Source of the DNA: Noviherbaspirillum sp. UKPF54
GTDB taxonomy: Bacteria > Pseudomonadota > Gammaproteobacteria > Burkholderiales > Burkholderiaceae_D
Direction of reading: 5' to 3'
DNA: 64,000 nucleotides
Assembly (NCBI RefSeq): GCF_007874125.1
Contig: NZ_CP040128.1
Coordinates: forward strand, 3,596,001 to 3,660,000
Each line of letters starts with the position of its first letter. Within the stretch, counting starts at the first letter, position 1. Shown here one piece after another: positions 17,355 through 26,666 of the stretch. Under the pieces are notes generated by a model. That model was given only the letters and a program-made list of their open reading frames with translations, ran no database searches and was not told where the DNA came from. Both the position numbers and the translations under genes were made by a program.

Positions 17355-18254
17355 ATGTCCAACTCCAATCTTGCCAGACTGTTCTTGCTCGGCGCCATCT
17401 GGGGCACGAGCTTCCTGCTCATGCGCATCGCCGCCCCGGCGCTCGGGCCGCTGCTGACCAGCTTCCTGCGCGCGCTGCTGGGCGGCGCCGCGCTCTTGGC
17501 CGTGGCGCGCATGCGCCGCGTCGATTTCGCCTGGCGCCGCAACGCCAAGGCATACCTGGTGATCGGCCTGTTCAATACCGCGATCCCGTTTTCCCTGTTC
17601 GCGTGGTCGGCGCTGTACATCCCGTCGGCCTACATGGCGACCATGAATTCGCTGGCGCCGGTATTCACCGCCGTGTTCGGCTTTTTGCTGCTGGGCGAGC
17701 GCATGACGCTCATGCGCCTGGGCGCCTTCGTGCTCGGGCTGGCCGGCGTGGGGGTGCTGGTGGGCGTGGGCCCAACGGCGGTGACGCTGCATGTGGCGCT
17801 AGGCGTGCTGGCGGCCATCGGCGCGGCGGTCTGCTACGGCTATGCCGCCACCTATACCCGCATGAAGGCCGGCGGCATTCCCTCGCTGGCGGCCGCCGCC
17901 GGCAGCCAGCTGGCGGCCTCGGCGGCATTGCTGCCGCTGGCGCTGACCGACGTGCCGCATGCGCTGGCGGCGTGGACACCGACCTCGGTGCTCGCCGTCA
18001 CGGTACTCGGCCTGGTCTGCACCGGCGTGGCCTACGCGATTTTCTTCCACCTGATTGCCGCCGAGGGCGCAAGCAAGGCGATCACTGTCACCTTCCTGGT
18101 GCCGGCCACCGCCTCGATCTGGGCCTGGCTGCTGCTGGGCGAGCCGATCACCCCGGGCACGGTGGCGGGCATTTCGGTCGTGCTGTGCGCGACGGCGATG
18201 GCGCTGGGGCTGGTCGAAAAATGGAAGAGCCTGCGGGCGCAAAACCGCGCATGA
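17355..18254 (+). CDS. EamA/DMT family transporter
   Basis: About 299 residues with ten predicted membrane segments in two EamA repeats, the normal DMT (RhaT-like) architecture. The first repeat opens GAIWGTSFLLMRI and the second begins around LAAIGAAVCYGYAATYTR, with the typical GLVCTGVAYAIFFHLI. Likely a metabolite or amino acid exporter of the inner membrane; substrate unknown. The ATG beginning MSNSNLARL is chosen because the 39 codons before it are hydrophilic and basic. Confidence 0.92.
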   Translation: MSNSNLARLFLLGAIWGTSFLLMRIAAPALGPLLTSFLRALLGGAALLAVARMRRVDFAWRRNAKAYLVIGLFNTAIPFSLFAWSALYIPSAYMATMNSLAPVFTAVFGFLLLGERMTLMRLGAFVLGLAGVGVLVGVGPTAVTLHVALGVLAAIGAAVCYGYAATYTRMKAGGIPSLAAAAGSQLAASAALLPLALTDVPHALAAWTPTSVLAVTVLGLVCTGVAYAIFFHLIAAEGASKAITVTFLVPATASIWAWLLLGEPITPGTVAGISVVLCATAMALGLVEKWKSLRAQNRA

Positions 18255-18308
18255 AGCGCCCCGCCCTGCTATCGTAGCGGCTTTCGTACCGCATCATTTA
18301 TCCACGTC

Positions 18309-18797
18309 ATGCCGCGCATTCTCATCAGCATCCCGCAGCAATCACTGGAACTGTTCGACGACGACGGTCATCTGCTGCGGCGGTACCCGGTGTCGACCGC
18401 CAGCAACGGTCCCGGCGAACAACGCGGCAGCAACTGCACGCCGCGCGGACGGCATATCGTGCGCGCCAAGATCGGCGCCGGCATGCCATCGGGCGCGGTA
18501 TTCGTGGCGCGCCGGCCGACCGGAGAAATCCATACGCCGGAACTGGCCGCGGCTCATCCGGGGCGCGACTGGATCCTGTCGCGCATCCTGTGGCTGTCCG
18601 GCTGCGAACCCGGCGTCAACCGGCTGGGCGAGGTGGACACGATGCGGCGCTACATCTATATGCATGGTTGCGCCGACAGCGCGCCGATGGGCGTGCCGCT
18701 GTCGCACGGCTGCGTACGCATGCGCAATGCCGACATCATCGAGCTGTTCGAGCTGACGCCGGCCGGGACGCCGGTCGAAATTACCGATCGGGCTTGA
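18309..18797 (+). CDS. L,D-transpeptidase (YkuD domain) without visible signal peptide
   Basis: A 162-residue protein consisting of just a YkuD/ErfK domain. The catalytic motif is intact: YIYMHG followed by SHGCVRM with the nucleophilic Cys. The family forms 3-3 peptidoglycan cross-links or attaches lipoproteins in the periplasm, yet this product starts directly with MPRILISIPQQSLELF and has no signal peptide. Its last 17 bases overlap the 3' end of the convergent DUF1275 gene. The start could in principle lie upstream, but no in-frame start extends it. Confidence 0.88.
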   Translation: MPRILISIPQQSLELFDDDGHLLRRYPVSTASNGPGEQRGSNCTPRGRHIVRAKIGAGMPSGAVFVARRPTGEIHTPELAAAHPGRDWILSRILWLSGCEPGVNRLGEVDTMRRYIYMHGCADSAPMGVPLSHGCVRMRNADIIELFELTPAGTPVEITDRA

Positions 18798-19518
18798 ACA
18801 TCGGCGCCGATGACAGGATGACCATCCCGATCGCCAGCGGAATGGTGGCGGAAAAGCCGACGTACTTGAAGCCGAACGCGCCGAGCACGCCGCCGCAGAA
18901 GAAGGAAGCGACCAGCAGCAGGTGCACCTTCAGTTTCCTGCGATTGGCCGCCACGAACAAATCCCTGCGGTCGGCGGAGTGGCGGTTCCAGTAGAACAGC
19001 TTGCCCAGTTCGATGCCGATGTCGGTGACCAGTCCGGTCACGTGGGTGGTGCGGATTTCGGCGTTCGAGATCTTCGTCACCAGCGCATTCTGCAACCCCA
19101 TCACGTAGCATAGAAGCACGGCGGTGAGCGACATGTCGATCAGCTCGTGCTTGCGCAGGTTGGCGCCCATCAGCCCGAAAATCAGCAGCAGGAAGGCTTC
19201 CAGCAGCAGCGGCGGCGTGTACGGATTGCGGTCGGTATTGCGTTTCGAATAATTGATCATGACCGCGCTCGACGCCGCGCCGCACGCGAACGACACCAGC
19301 GACAGGAATGCGGTGGCGACGAGCGGAAAGTCGCCGAGGATCAGGTTGTCGGCGGCCGACGACACCATGCCGGTCATGTGGGAGGTGTACTGGCCGATGG
19401 CGAGAAAGCCGCCGGCGTTCAACGCGCCGGCATTGAACGCGAGCGACGCGCCCAGGTGCATGTTGGCGCGTGCGGTGCGTTCGGCGGAGGTAAGCGAAGC
19501 AAGATAGCTGATGGGCAT
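18781..19518 (-). CDS. YoaK family DUF1275 membrane protein
   Basis: About 245 residues with six hydrophobic segments, matching DUF1275/YoaK. It has the family-typical GALNAGGFLAIGQYTSHMTG near the start and TTHVTGLVTDIGIELGK in the middle. Function unknown; an inner-membrane transporter role is usually assumed. The ATG beginning MPISYLASLTSAE is preferred; 18 in-frame codons upstream are possible but lack membrane-protein character. The 3' end overlaps the L,D-transpeptidase gene. Confidence 0.88.
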   Translation of the reverse strand: MPISYLASLTSAERTARANMHLGASLAFNAGALNAGGFLAIGQYTSHMTGMVSSAADNLILGDFPLVATAFLSLVSFACGAASSAVMINYSKRNTDRNPYTPPLLLEAFLLLIFGLMGANLRKHELIDMSLTAVLLCYVMGLQNALVTKISNAEIRTTHVTGLVTDIGIELGKLFYWNRHSADRRDLFVAANRRKLKVHLLLVASFFCGGVLGAFGFKYVGFSATIPLAIGMVILSSAPMFKPDR

Positions 19519-19575
19519 GGAAGAAAGCCTTGGAATCCGCGGATGACTATGTCGGCTCAATGATACGGCCAAGCT

Positions 19576-21153
19576 TCACCCGCTGCAGGAAAGCGCGGCG
19601 CGGGCATCGCCTTTTTCGAGCCGGAATGCGCTGACGGCTTGCGCCAGGCCGGCCGCCTGCTCCTGCATTGCCTGCGAAGCGGCCGCCGCTTCCTCGACCA
19701 GCGCCGCGTTCTGCTGCGTGACCTGGTCCATCTGCGTCACCGCCTGGTTGATCTGCTCGATGCCGGACGTCTGTTCCTCGCTGGCGGCGGCGATCTCGCC
19801 CATGATATCGGTGACGCGCCGGATGCTGTCGACGACTTGCTGCATCGTGGCGCCGGCCTGGTCGACCAGCCTGCTGCCGGCGTCGACCTTCTCCACCGAG
19901 TCGCCGATCAGCGCCTTGATTTCCCTGGCGGCGGCGGCCGAGCGCTGCGCGAGGTTGCGGACTTCCGTCGCAACGACGGCGAAGCCGCGCCCCTGCTCGC
20001 CGGCGCGGGCCGCTTCCACCGCCGCGTTCAGGGCAAGGATGTTGGTCTGGAACGCGATGCCGTCGATCACGCCGATGATGTCGACGATCTTGCGCGACGA
20101 TTCGTTGATCGAACCCATCGTGCCGACCACCTGCGATACGACCACGCCGCCATGCCCGGCCACGTCGGACGCTGACCTGGCCAAGCTGTTGGCCTGGCGC
20201 GCGTTGTCGGCGTTCTGCTTGACGGTGGAGGTCAGCTCCTCCAGCGAGGACGCGGTCTCCTCCAGCGAGCTGGCCTGCTGTTCGGTGCGGGCGGACAAGT
20301 CCATGTTTCCGGAAGCGATCTGGTGGGACGCGGTGACGATAGCATCCGTGCCGGAACGGACCTGGCCGACGATGCGTACCAGGCTCTCGCTCATGTTCTT
20401 CAATGCCAGCATGAGGCGGCCGAATTCGTCGCCCGAGGTCACCTCAATACGCCGCGTCAGGTCGCCGGCGGCCACGTCATCGGCGAGCCGGACGGCCGCC
20501 TCGAGCGGCCGGGAAATGGCGCGAAGCAGCCAGGCGCCGACGACCGCCGCCAGTAGCAGGCCGCATATCACGCTGGCGATACCGGCGCCGCGCACCATCC
20601 GATAGGTGCGCTGCGACTTTTCATATTCGCTCTTGGCGACGTCGAGCTGCAGCTGGATGAGGGCGTTGATGGCTTCGCGCACCGGCACGAAGGAGGCCGC
20701 CATCGGCCCGTGCACGATCTCGGTGGCGGTCTTGGCGTCCTGCGCGCGCAGCGCCGCGACCGCCGGCTTGAGGCCCGTCTCCACGAACTTCCTGCGGCTT
20801 TCCGCAAACTGCTCGGCCAGTTGCTTTTCCCGCGGCGTCATGGCGGTCGCCATGAACCGGCTCCACACCTCGGTGATGCGCTGGATGTTGCTTTCCACCT
20901 CGTCCAGCCGCGGCCCGGTGGCGGCCGGATCGGCCGTCAACGCCTTGGCGATGAGCAGCTGGTTAGCGTCGAGCATGCGCACCACCCGGTCCAGCTGCCC
21001 GGTGGCGACCAGGCGGTCGTCGTAGATCGTCCTGGTGGCATCGTTGGCCAAGCCGAGACTGACGATGCCGACGAGGGCGCTCAGGACGAGCAGCAGGGAC
21101 AGGAATCCGATCACGAAGATCAGGCGGGTCTTGATGGAGAGATTTCTGAGCAT
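19576..21153 (-). CDS. Methyl-accepting chemotaxis protein
   Basis: About 525 residues with class I chemoreceptor layout. TM1 is near 12-32, a four-helix-bundle periplasmic domain spans about 35-185, TM2 is at about 190-212, then a HAMP domain and a long signalling coiled coil. The hairpin tip is conserved ([32 protein letters not shown]), so it should bind CheW and control CheA. The ATG beginning [10 protein letters not shown] has GGGAG seven bases upstream. The C-terminus ends SCSG and has no NWETF-like pentapeptide. The ligand is unknown. Confidence 0.95.
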   Translation of the reverse strand: MLRNLSIKTRLIFVIGFLSLLLVLSALVGIVSLGLANDATRTIYDDRLVATGQLDRVVRMLDANQLLIAKALTADPAATGPRLDEVESNIQRITEVWSRFMATAMTPREKQLAEQFAESRRKFVETGLKPAVAALRAQDAKTATEIVHGPMAASFVPVREAINALIQLQLDVAKSEYEKSQRTYRMVRGAGIASVICGLLLAAVVGAWLLRAISRPLEAAVRLADDVAAGDLTRRIEVTSGDEFGRLMLALKNMSESLVRIVGQVRSGTDAIVTASHQIASGNMDLSARTEQQASSLEETASSLEELTSTVKQNADNARQANSLARSASDVAGHGGVVVSQVVGTMGSINESSRKIVDIIGVIDGIAFQTNILALNAAVEAARAGEQGRGFAVVATEVRNLAQRSAAAAREIKALIGDSVEKVDAGSRLVDQAGATMQQVVDSIRRVTDIMGEIAAASEEQTSGIEQINQAVTQMDQVTQQNAALVEEAAAASQAMQEQAAGLAQAVSAFRLEKGDARAALSCSG

Positions 21154-21205
21154 TGTCGTACTCCCGTCATGAAATGGGCGCGCCCCTGCACGGCGAAAAA
21201 TCCGC

Positions 21206-22366
21206 TTACTTCTGTTCCGCACACCCCACACAACAATTCTTGCCGGCGACCTTGGCCTGGTACATGCGCTGGTCGGCGATTTCAAGCAGCTTGCTCCAGC
21301 TGTCGGCGCTATCCGCGCAGCGCTCGGCCAAGCCGAAGCTGGCCGTCATGGGCGCGCCGTCCGGCCGCGTGCCCAGCCCGCGCTCGCGCAGGCGCGCCAC
21401 CGTGGTGGCCGCTGTGGCGCCGGACGCCCCCGGCAGGATGATGACGAATTCCTCCCCGCCCCAGCGCGCCAGGATGTCGCCGCCGCGCAAATTGGCGCGC
21501 AGCGTTTCGGCCGCCGCGCGCAGCGCGCGGTCCCCGCTGTCGTGCCCGAACCGGTCGTTGATCCGCTTGAAGTCGTCGAGGTCGACAAACACCACGGCCA
21601 GCGGCGCGCCGCTGCGAACGGAAATATGGAACTGGATATCGAGCAGCTCCTCGCCGGAGGCGCGCGAAAAACAGCCGGTCAGCGTGTCGTGGCTGGCCTG
21701 CCGCACCAGCGAAATCATGAAGCTGAGCTGGCTCATGCCCGCCAGCGAAGCGACCGCGGCGATCAGCAGCAGCAGCCAGAACGCCCCCAGGTGCGAGCTC
21801 CAGCTCAACAGGTTGAGCTGCATGAGCGCCACCAGCGCCTCGGCACCCAGCACCGGCAGCGCGAACAGCACGCCCTCGGCCGCCGTCAGCGGAAACACGG
21901 CCAGCCCCGCCACCATCACGAACGGCAGGAAGGCATAGCCAGCCGAAATGGCCGCTGCCGGCCCGGCCATGTGGAAGTGCGACAGCAGCGGATGCGAGTA
22001 GATGAAAAACAGGGTCGGGATCGCGAACATGAACGCCAGCGCGCGGTAGGCGTCGGCCATCCTGGCCGACTTGCGATAGGCGCGCGCGAGCATGCCGAAA
22101 GCGATGCTGGTGACGAGGCGGCCGACGACCAGCATGATGGTGAGCGGCCAGCTGAACACCAGCACGTCGACGATGATCCACAGCGGCGTGAGCAGGGCGA
22201 ACAGGGCAGCCACCATGCGCATGCGCGAGATGATCAGTTCGGCGCGGCGGCGCTCCAGCAGCGATGCATGGCCGAACGGCAGCACCAGGTCGCGCAGCAG
22301 TCCGCGCGGCAGCGCGCCGAAAATCGGCTCGGCCATGAATGGGAACAGCAACTTCAGGATGTGCAC
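21206..22366 (-). CDS. Membrane diguanylate cyclase (GGDEF)
   Basis: About 386 residues. Six or so transmembrane helices fill about 45-225 (a MASE-like membrane sensor not firmly assigned), then a GGDEF domain from [10 protein letters not shown]. The active site is GGEEF ([10 protein letters not shown]), and RGGD five residues earlier fits the RxxD inhibitory site, so it should make c-di-GMP. The GTG at 22366 is chosen for its AAGGA site six bases upstream; an ATG ten codons later (MAEPIFG) is the alternative. An FNR-type palindrome lies about 180 bases upstream. Confidence 0.9.
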   Translation of the reverse strand: MHILKLLFPFMAEPIFGALPRGLLRDLVLPFGHASLLERRRAELIISRMRMVAALFALLTPLWIIVDVLVFSWPLTIMLVVGRLVTSIAFGMLARAYRKSARMADAYRALAFMFAIPTLFFIYSHPLLSHFHMAGPAAAISAGYAFLPFVMVAGLAVFPLTAAEGVLFALPVLGAEALVALMQLNLLSWSSHLGAFWLLLLIAAVASLAGMSQLSFMISLVRQASHDTLTGCFSRASGEELLDIQFHISVRSGAPLAVVFVDLDDFKRINDRFGHDSGDRALRAAAETLRANLRGGDILARWGGEEFVIILPGASGATAATTVARLRERGLGTRPDGAPMTASFGLAERCADSADSWSKLLEIADQRMYQAKVAGKNCCVGCAEQK

Positions 22367-22547
22367 GGGTATTCCTTCAAGCCCCTCCCTTCGGGGGGTA
22401 TTCAACGACACTGCAGTGATGCGCTGGGCTGGCCGGTTTGACAATGGATGGCGTTTAGCCGATATCGGGATTTACAAGACGAACAGGACAATCTTCCCGC
22501 AAGCGTAGGCAGCCAGCACGTTATACCGAATTGCAATAGGGAAAACA

Positions 22548-22561
22548 TTGACGCAGATCAA
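22548..22561. promoter_or_regulatory. FNR/Anr-type binding site
   Basis: TTGACGCAGATCAA fits the FNR consensus (TTGAT-N4-ATCAA) in 9 of the 10 fixed positions. It lies in the 247-base gap upstream of the membrane diguanylate cyclase and would make that gene responsive to oxygen limitation. No experimental support is visible in the sequence. Confidence 0.55.
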
Positions 22562-22613
22562 TTTGCGCCAGAAGCCATGCGACTTTCGGGCAGGACGTGG
22601 CGAAACGGGCCGG

Positions 22614-23216
22614 TCAGAACGACGATCCCGGCTGCCGCAGGAAGGCCAGCTCGTCGGGACTCGACTGCCGCCCCAGGATCTGGTTGCGGTGCGGGAAGCG
22701 GCCGAAGCGGACAATCACGTCGCGGTGCCGGCGCGCATAATCCAGAAAACCGTCGAACGCCGCCTGGCGGGTGGCACCGGCCTGCGCCACCAACTCCTCG
22801 AACAGGGCCACCGCCTGCGCCTGGTCGTCGGCCGCTTCCGAGTGTTCCAGCGGCAGATAGAAAAACACGCGCTCAATCGGCCGCAGCGCGTGGTGGACGC
22901 CTGCGGCCAGCCCCTGCTTGCACCATGCCAGCGCGTATCGGTCGTAGGCGAAGGAGCGCGGCGTGCCGCGATAGATATTGCGCGGGAATTGATCGGTCAG
23001 CAGGATCAGCGCCAGGCGTCCGCGTGGCGTCGCGGCCCAGCCGTCGAGCGCGCCGGCGGCGGCCTGGTCCACGCAGGCGGCGAAGCGCCGTTCGATCTCG
23101 CGGTCGGTCGCCGCATCCTTGGCCCACCACAAGCGGGCGCGTTCCTGCGCCAGCAGCGCGTCGTCGACCTCGGCGCCGAACCAGAACGCGTGGATGCTGA
23201 CGGGCGTTTCCGTCAT
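22614..23216 (-). CDS. DUF924 family protein
   Basis: About 200 residues, an all-helical DUF924 protein with TPR-like fold. Family hallmarks are the N-terminal IHAFWFG, then LILLTDQFPRNIYRGTPRSFAYD and FFYLPLEHSE. Function unknown; it is widespread in proteobacteria. The ATG begins MTETPVSI and lies one base from the stop codon of the upstream secreted protein gene, so the two are probably co-transcribed. The longer upstream frame is Arg/Ser/Ala-rich and overlaps that gene, so it was rejected. Confidence 0.9.
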   Translation of the reverse strand: MTETPVSIHAFWFGAEVDDALLAQERARLWWAKDAATDREIERRFAACVDQAAAGALDGWAATPRGRLALILLTDQFPRNIYRGTPRSFAYDRYALAWCKQGLAAGVHHALRPIERVFFYLPLEHSEAADDQAQAVALFEELVAQAGATRQAAFDGFLDYARRHRDVIVRFGRFPHRNQILGRQSSPDELAFLRQPGSSF

Positions 23217-23217
23217 G

Positions 23218-23667
23218 TCAGCGGTTGTTCTTGCCGTGGCCGTTGCCGTGCCCCTTGCCGTGGCTGGCATGGGACTCCTCGCCGCCGGCCGACGCCAGCT
23301 GGAAGTCGCCGCGCTTGAGCGCATGGAACTCGGGCGAGCCCGGCTTGATGCCGAGGTCCTTGGCGATCGCGCCCCAGCCCTTGCCATGCCCGGAACGGTA
23401 CACCTGCAATACGCGCTCGACCGGCTGGTGCGACATGGCGCCGAGCTGGAAGATCATGAAGGCGTCCGCCGGCTGCCCGACCGAGCCGAGCACTGCGCGC
23501 ACCTGCACGTTGTCGACGCCGAACTGGCTGCTCAGGCGCACCGAGAACCCGGACATGTCGGCCCTGGCCTGGACGTTCGTATTGCGCAGGAAATCGTCCA
23601 GGCCGTCGCCGGCGAACGCGGCGTTGCAGAGAATGGAGATAGCGGCGACGACCAGCATTTTTTTCAT
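23218..23667 (-). CDS. Small exported protein of unknown function
   Basis: 149 residues with a clear signal peptide (MKKMLVVAAISILCNAAFAG), so it is exported to the periplasm or beyond. The mature part is about 125 residues, has the phrase GHGKGWGAIAKDLGIKPGSPEFHAL, and ends in a His/Gly/Lys-rich tail (SHASHGKGHGNGHGKNNR) that might bind metal. No family is recognised. The GGGAG ribosome site is well placed. It directly precedes the DUF924 gene. Confidence 0.85.
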   Translation of the reverse strand: MKKMLVVAAISILCNAAFAGDGLDDFLRNTNVQARADMSGFSVRLSSQFGVDNVQVRAVLGSVGQPADAFMIFQLGAMSHQPVERVLQVYRSGHGKGWGAIAKDLGIKPGSPEFHALKRGDFQLASAGGEESHASHGKGHGNGHGKNNR

Positions 23668-23753
23668 GATATGGCTCCCTTGAAGATGTATGGCATGCCT
23701 TGCATCATACCTCGGCTGGCGGCCGCGCATGGATGGCGTATCCGCCCGTCCGA

Positions 23754-24323
23754 TTAGCGCAGCCGGCCATGGCAAAAGCAGTCGACCCGGTGGTCGTTGA
23801 CCATGCCGATGGCTTGCATGTAGGCGTAGACGATGGTCGAGCCGACGAACTTGAAGCCGCGTTTCGCCAGATCCTTCGAGAGGCGGTCCGACAGCGGCGT
23901 GGTGGCCGGCGCGGGCTGCTGCGCCGTCCAGGCGTTGCGCAGCGGCTTGCCGTCCACGTAGGCCCACAGGAAGGGAGCCAGGCCGCCGGCTTCGTCGCGC
24001 AGCCGCAGATAGGCGCGGGCATTGGTGATGGCGGCGGCGATCTTGAGGCGGTTGCGGATGATGCCGGTATTGGCCAGCAGCTGCGCCACCTTGGCGTCGT
24101 CGTAGCGCGCGATCTTTTCCGCGTCCCAGTTATCGAACGCGGCGCGGTAGTTTTCCCGCTTGTTGAGCACGGTTTCCCAGCTCAGGCCGGCCTGCGCACC
24201 CTCCAGGTTGAGCATTTCGAACAGGCGCGTCTCGTCATGGCAGGGCACGCCCCACTCTTCATCGTGATAGGCGAGGTACAGCGGGTTGGCCGGATTGGCC
24301 CAGGCGCAGCGGGTCGGGGTCAT
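23754..24323 (-). CDS. tag: DNA-3-methyladenine glycosylase I
   Basis: A 189-residue Tag homologue that removes 3-methyladenine from alkylated DNA in base excision repair. Seen: N-terminal RCAWAN with the zinc-ligand Cys, YHDEEWGVP, LNLEGAQAGLSWETVL, and C-terminal FVGSTIVYAYMQAIGMVNDHRVDCFCH, which has the other zinc ligands (His, Cys, His). Length matches the family. Transcribed alone; the ribosome site is modest. Confidence 0.96.
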   Translation of the reverse strand: MTPTRCAWANPANPLYLAYHDEEWGVPCHDETRLFEMLNLEGAQAGLSWETVLNKRENYRAAFDNWDAEKIARYDDAKVAQLLANTGIIRNRLKIAAAITNARAYLRLRDEAGGLAPFLWAYVDGKPLRNAWTAQQPAPATTPLSDRLSKDLAKRGFKFVGSTIVYAYMQAIGMVNDHRVDCFCHGRLR

Positions 24324-24370
24324 GAATCGATCGCGTCGGGAGGACAGGCGTCGATTCTACCGCAGCGGGT

Positions 24371-24607
24371 TTATTTCGAGCCTTGCCTGGTCTTCGACCA
24401 GCGCAGCAGGCCGATCACGATCGCGACGCCGGCCAGGTCGGCCGCCGCGGTCTGCTGGTTGACGGTGAATCCGAGCAATCCCTTGATGCCGGTGACGATC
24501 ATCCAGGCGCTCACGGCCGACAGGGCGACGTGGGTGAGCGGGCCGGAGTATGCCTTGCCCATAGTGGCCAGCAGGCCGGGCTTCTTGTCGTCGGGTTGCT
24601 TATTCAT
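24371..24607 (-). CDS. Small membrane protein of unknown function
   Basis: 78 residues with two hydrophobic segments (HVALSAVSAWMIVTGIKGLLGF and AADLAGVAIVIGLLRW) between charged ends. No family is recognised. It begins 26 bases after the stop codon of the alpha/beta hydrolase on the same strand, so it is probably co-transcribed with it. The frame continues upstream into the hydrolase region, but the ATG here is the only start that makes a membrane protein. Confidence 0.7.
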   Translation of the reverse strand: MNKQPDDKKPGLLATMGKAYSGPLTHVALSAVSAWMIVTGIKGLLGFTVNQQTAAADLAGVAIVIGLLRWSKTRQGSK

Positions 24608-24633
24608 GCCGATGCATCCATTCCATGTGTCGT

Positions 24634-25878
24634 TCAGGGACCGGTCAGCGCCTGCGTGGCCTTGCTGGGCGCGGCCGCGGTAGCGGTGCCGTTGACCGGC
24701 TGGTCGTCGACCCACACCACGTTGTTGTCGACTGCGTACAGCTTGCATGGCTGGGAACTGTGCTTCTGGCAGTCGGCCAATACCTGTTCGGCCGGATCGT
24801 CGCCGTCCTCGGCCCAGCTCCAGGCGCCCGACGCGGAAACCGCGAAGGCGCGCGGAGTCGACTTGGTCAGGAATTCGCGGTAGTGCTCGCGCGCATCCCC
24901 CTTCAGGTAAGGCACGGCATCGATGTTGTCGAGGGTGGCATACTCAGTCTTCGGAATCTTGATTTCATCGGACAGCGCGACCACCGGCTCGGTGGGCATG
25001 CCGAGCTCTTTCAAGAACTTCTCGGTCTCCGGCCACCAGATCTTCACGCCGTCGCGGCTGCCGCTCATGCCGTGCGCATCCTTCTTGAACGCGCCGTAGG
25101 CCACCAGCTTGGCGTGGCCGCCGGCCTGCACGTAGGCGTCATGCATGCGGCTGGCCAGGTCCGGGCCGAAGTGCTGGTCGTTGGCACCGTAGAACCAGAT
25201 GCTCGGCAGCGCGGTCTTGCCGCCATAGCTGGAAACCGCCTGCACCAGCGAATCCTGCCAGTGGCAGTCGCCGCCATGCATCTTGAGGCCGCCCGCGAAA
25301 TTGATCAGGCCGCGCACGCCGGGAAAATGGCGCGTGCCGAACGCGAGCGTGGCCAGGCCGCCGTACGACTGGCCGGCGACGATGATGCGGTCGCGGTCGA
25401 CCCATTCCTGCTTGTCGAGGTATTCCAGCGTGCCCTGCAGGTCGTCCGCCTGCGACTGGCCGTGCGCGGTCATGTTGCAGCCCTGGTCGACATAATCGCC
25501 GGTGGACTTGGAAAAACCCTTGCGCATCGGGATCACGACCGCGTAGCCGCGTCGGACGAATTCGCGGCTCAGCACCACGAAGCGGTCGCGCCCTTGCGAA
25601 TGCGGATTGCCGAGCGCCTTGCCGTGATTCATGATCACCAGCGGGAACGGGCCGGTGCCGGGCGGCTTGAAGACGGTGGTTTCCAGCTGCACCTGCGCGC
25701 CGCCGGACTGCACCGGGATCATCACGACCTGTTCATTGAGGGCGGCGTCGAGCGTGACGGCCGGCGCCGGCGAGGGATGGCTCATCAGGCCCAAGGCCAA
25801 TGCGGCCAGGCCAATGAAGGTCGAGAAAGTCCAGCGTTTGTTGTTGGTGCTCCGATTCTGTACAAGTGCTTCTGCCAT
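24634..25878 (-). CDS. Exported alpha/beta hydrolase (dienelactone hydrolase-like)
   Basis: About 414 residues. An N-terminal hydrophobic segment (FIGLAALALGLMSHPSPAPA) acts as a signal peptide or anchor. The hydrolase core has the oxyanion segment VIMNHGKALGNP, the nucleophile elbow AGQSYGG, and a late acid/His region (YGANDQHFG and KDAHGMSG). It resembles the DLH/prolyl-oligopeptidase type of hydrolase; the substrate is unknown. The ATG beginning MAEALVQN is chosen over one 14 codons upstream. A small membrane protein follows. Confidence 0.85.
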   Translation of the reverse strand: MAEALVQNRSTNNKRWTFSTFIGLAALALGLMSHPSPAPAVTLDAALNEQVVMIPVQSGGAQVQLETTVFKPPGTGPFPLVIMNHGKALGNPHSQGRDRFVVLSREFVRRGYAVVIPMRKGFSKSTGDYVDQGCNMTAHGQSQADDLQGTLEYLDKQEWVDRDRIIVAGQSYGGLATLAFGTRHFPGVRGLINFAGGLKMHGGDCHWQDSLVQAVSSYGGKTALPSIWFYGANDQHFGPDLASRMHDAYVQAGGHAKLVAYGAFKKDAHGMSGSRDGVKIWWPETEKFLKELGMPTEPVVALSDEIKIPKTEYATLDNIDAVPYLKGDAREHYREFLTKSTPRAFAVSASGAWSWAEDGDDPAEQVLADCQKHSSQPCKLYAVDNNVVWVDDQPVNGTATAAAPSKATQALTGP

Positions 25879-26040
25879 TGATCTGATCCACGTCGAGGGA
25901 AAAAACAAACCGGCCCGCATCGCAAGCCGCCGCGTGGCTTCGCCTACTCATTACTTTTCGGAATGCGCCCGGGGCGCGATCCGCAGAAATGCCGTAACGC
26001 GGAGCTGTGACTGCGTGCAATTTCAGAGCAGAAACTCATC

Positions 26041-26054
26041 TTGACGCAGCTCAA
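26041..26054. promoter_or_regulatory. Imperfect FNR-like palindrome
   Basis: TTGACGCAGCTCAA resembles the stronger site at 22548-22561 but has a mismatch in each inner position of the half-sites. It lies about 160 bases upstream of the hydrolase gene and 310 bases upstream of the DUF6139-like gene. Possibly a weak site or chance. Confidence 0.25.
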
Positions 26055-26214
26055 CGTTGCCCATTCTAAATACCGATTTTCCGCGGTTCAATACTCAATC
26101 ATGCAATTCGTAAAGATTTGTTTCAGGGAACTTGTACATTCAACAAGAATACGAAGGAAATGCTTGAAAGCACGGCAAGAGGTGTTGCTATGCAGACAGG
26201 AAGGCGGGAGGAAG

Positions 26215-26334
26215 ATGGACGAACGGATACTGTCCGCGCGCAAGGACAGGAGAAATGGAGAGGATGAAAATCGGACAGGCGGCGTGGCGGTTTCGCTATC
26301 GCCCGCAACCTTTAAGATGATGAACGGTCAATAG
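26215..26334 (+). CDS. Possible 39-residue protein
   Basis: A short frame (MDERILSARKDRRNG...MMNGQ) whose ATG is preceded by GGGAGGAAG. It ends 29 bases before the DUF6139-like gene, in the same direction, so it could be a small leader gene. It is charged and has no membrane segment. Without homologues it may be chance; the ribosome site and position are the only support. Confidence 0.25.
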   Translation: MDERILSARKDRRNGEDENRTGGVAVSLSPATFKMMNGQ

Positions 26335-26363
26335 CAGACACTGCACTTGATGAGGATGGAAAC

Positions 26364-26615
26364 ATGAAAGTTGACGTGTACAAGCGCCCTGAACAGGCCG
26401 GTATGTATTCCTACCTGGCGGTTCCGGAAGGCCGGCCGATTCCCGAGGAAGCGACCAACATCGACTGGGAAACGGCGGAACACAATGTCGATCTGGACCA
26501 GGACAACGAGCCGGTGCTCGGCCTGACGGCGGACGACGCGCTGCGGCAGATCAGCGACAAGGGATACGCGATCTCCAGCGTGCACAACAAGATCCGGATC
26601 GGACCGGGCATTTAA
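26364..26615 (+). CDS. Small DUF6139-like protein
   Basis: 83 residues, acidic, with the pattern MKVDVYKRPEQ...SYLAVPEGRPIPEEATNIDWE, which recalls the DUF6139 family of small betaproteobacterial proteins. Function unknown; no signal peptide or membrane segment. The ATG is preceded by GAGGATGGAAAC, a good ribosome site. The assignment to DUF6139 is from memory of the family pattern. Confidence 0.8.
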   Translation: MKVDVYKRPEQAGMYSYLAVPEGRPIPEEATNIDWETAEHNVDLDQDNEPVLGLTADDALRQISDKGYAISSVHNKIRIGPGI

Positions 26616-26666
26616 TTCTCCCTCCTCCCATGACCTGGCCTCGCGAGCGAGGTCAGTTGCACCCGT

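Larger units (their letters stand above)
25879..26363. other. Intergenic region with weak FNR-like site and possible short gene
   Basis: About 485 bases between divergent genes. It is AT-richer than its flanks. An imperfect FNR-like palindrome is at 26041-26054, and a 39-codon frame with a strong ribosome site is at 26215-26334. Otherwise nothing recognisable was seen; promoters for both flanking genes must be here. Confidence 0.5.
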
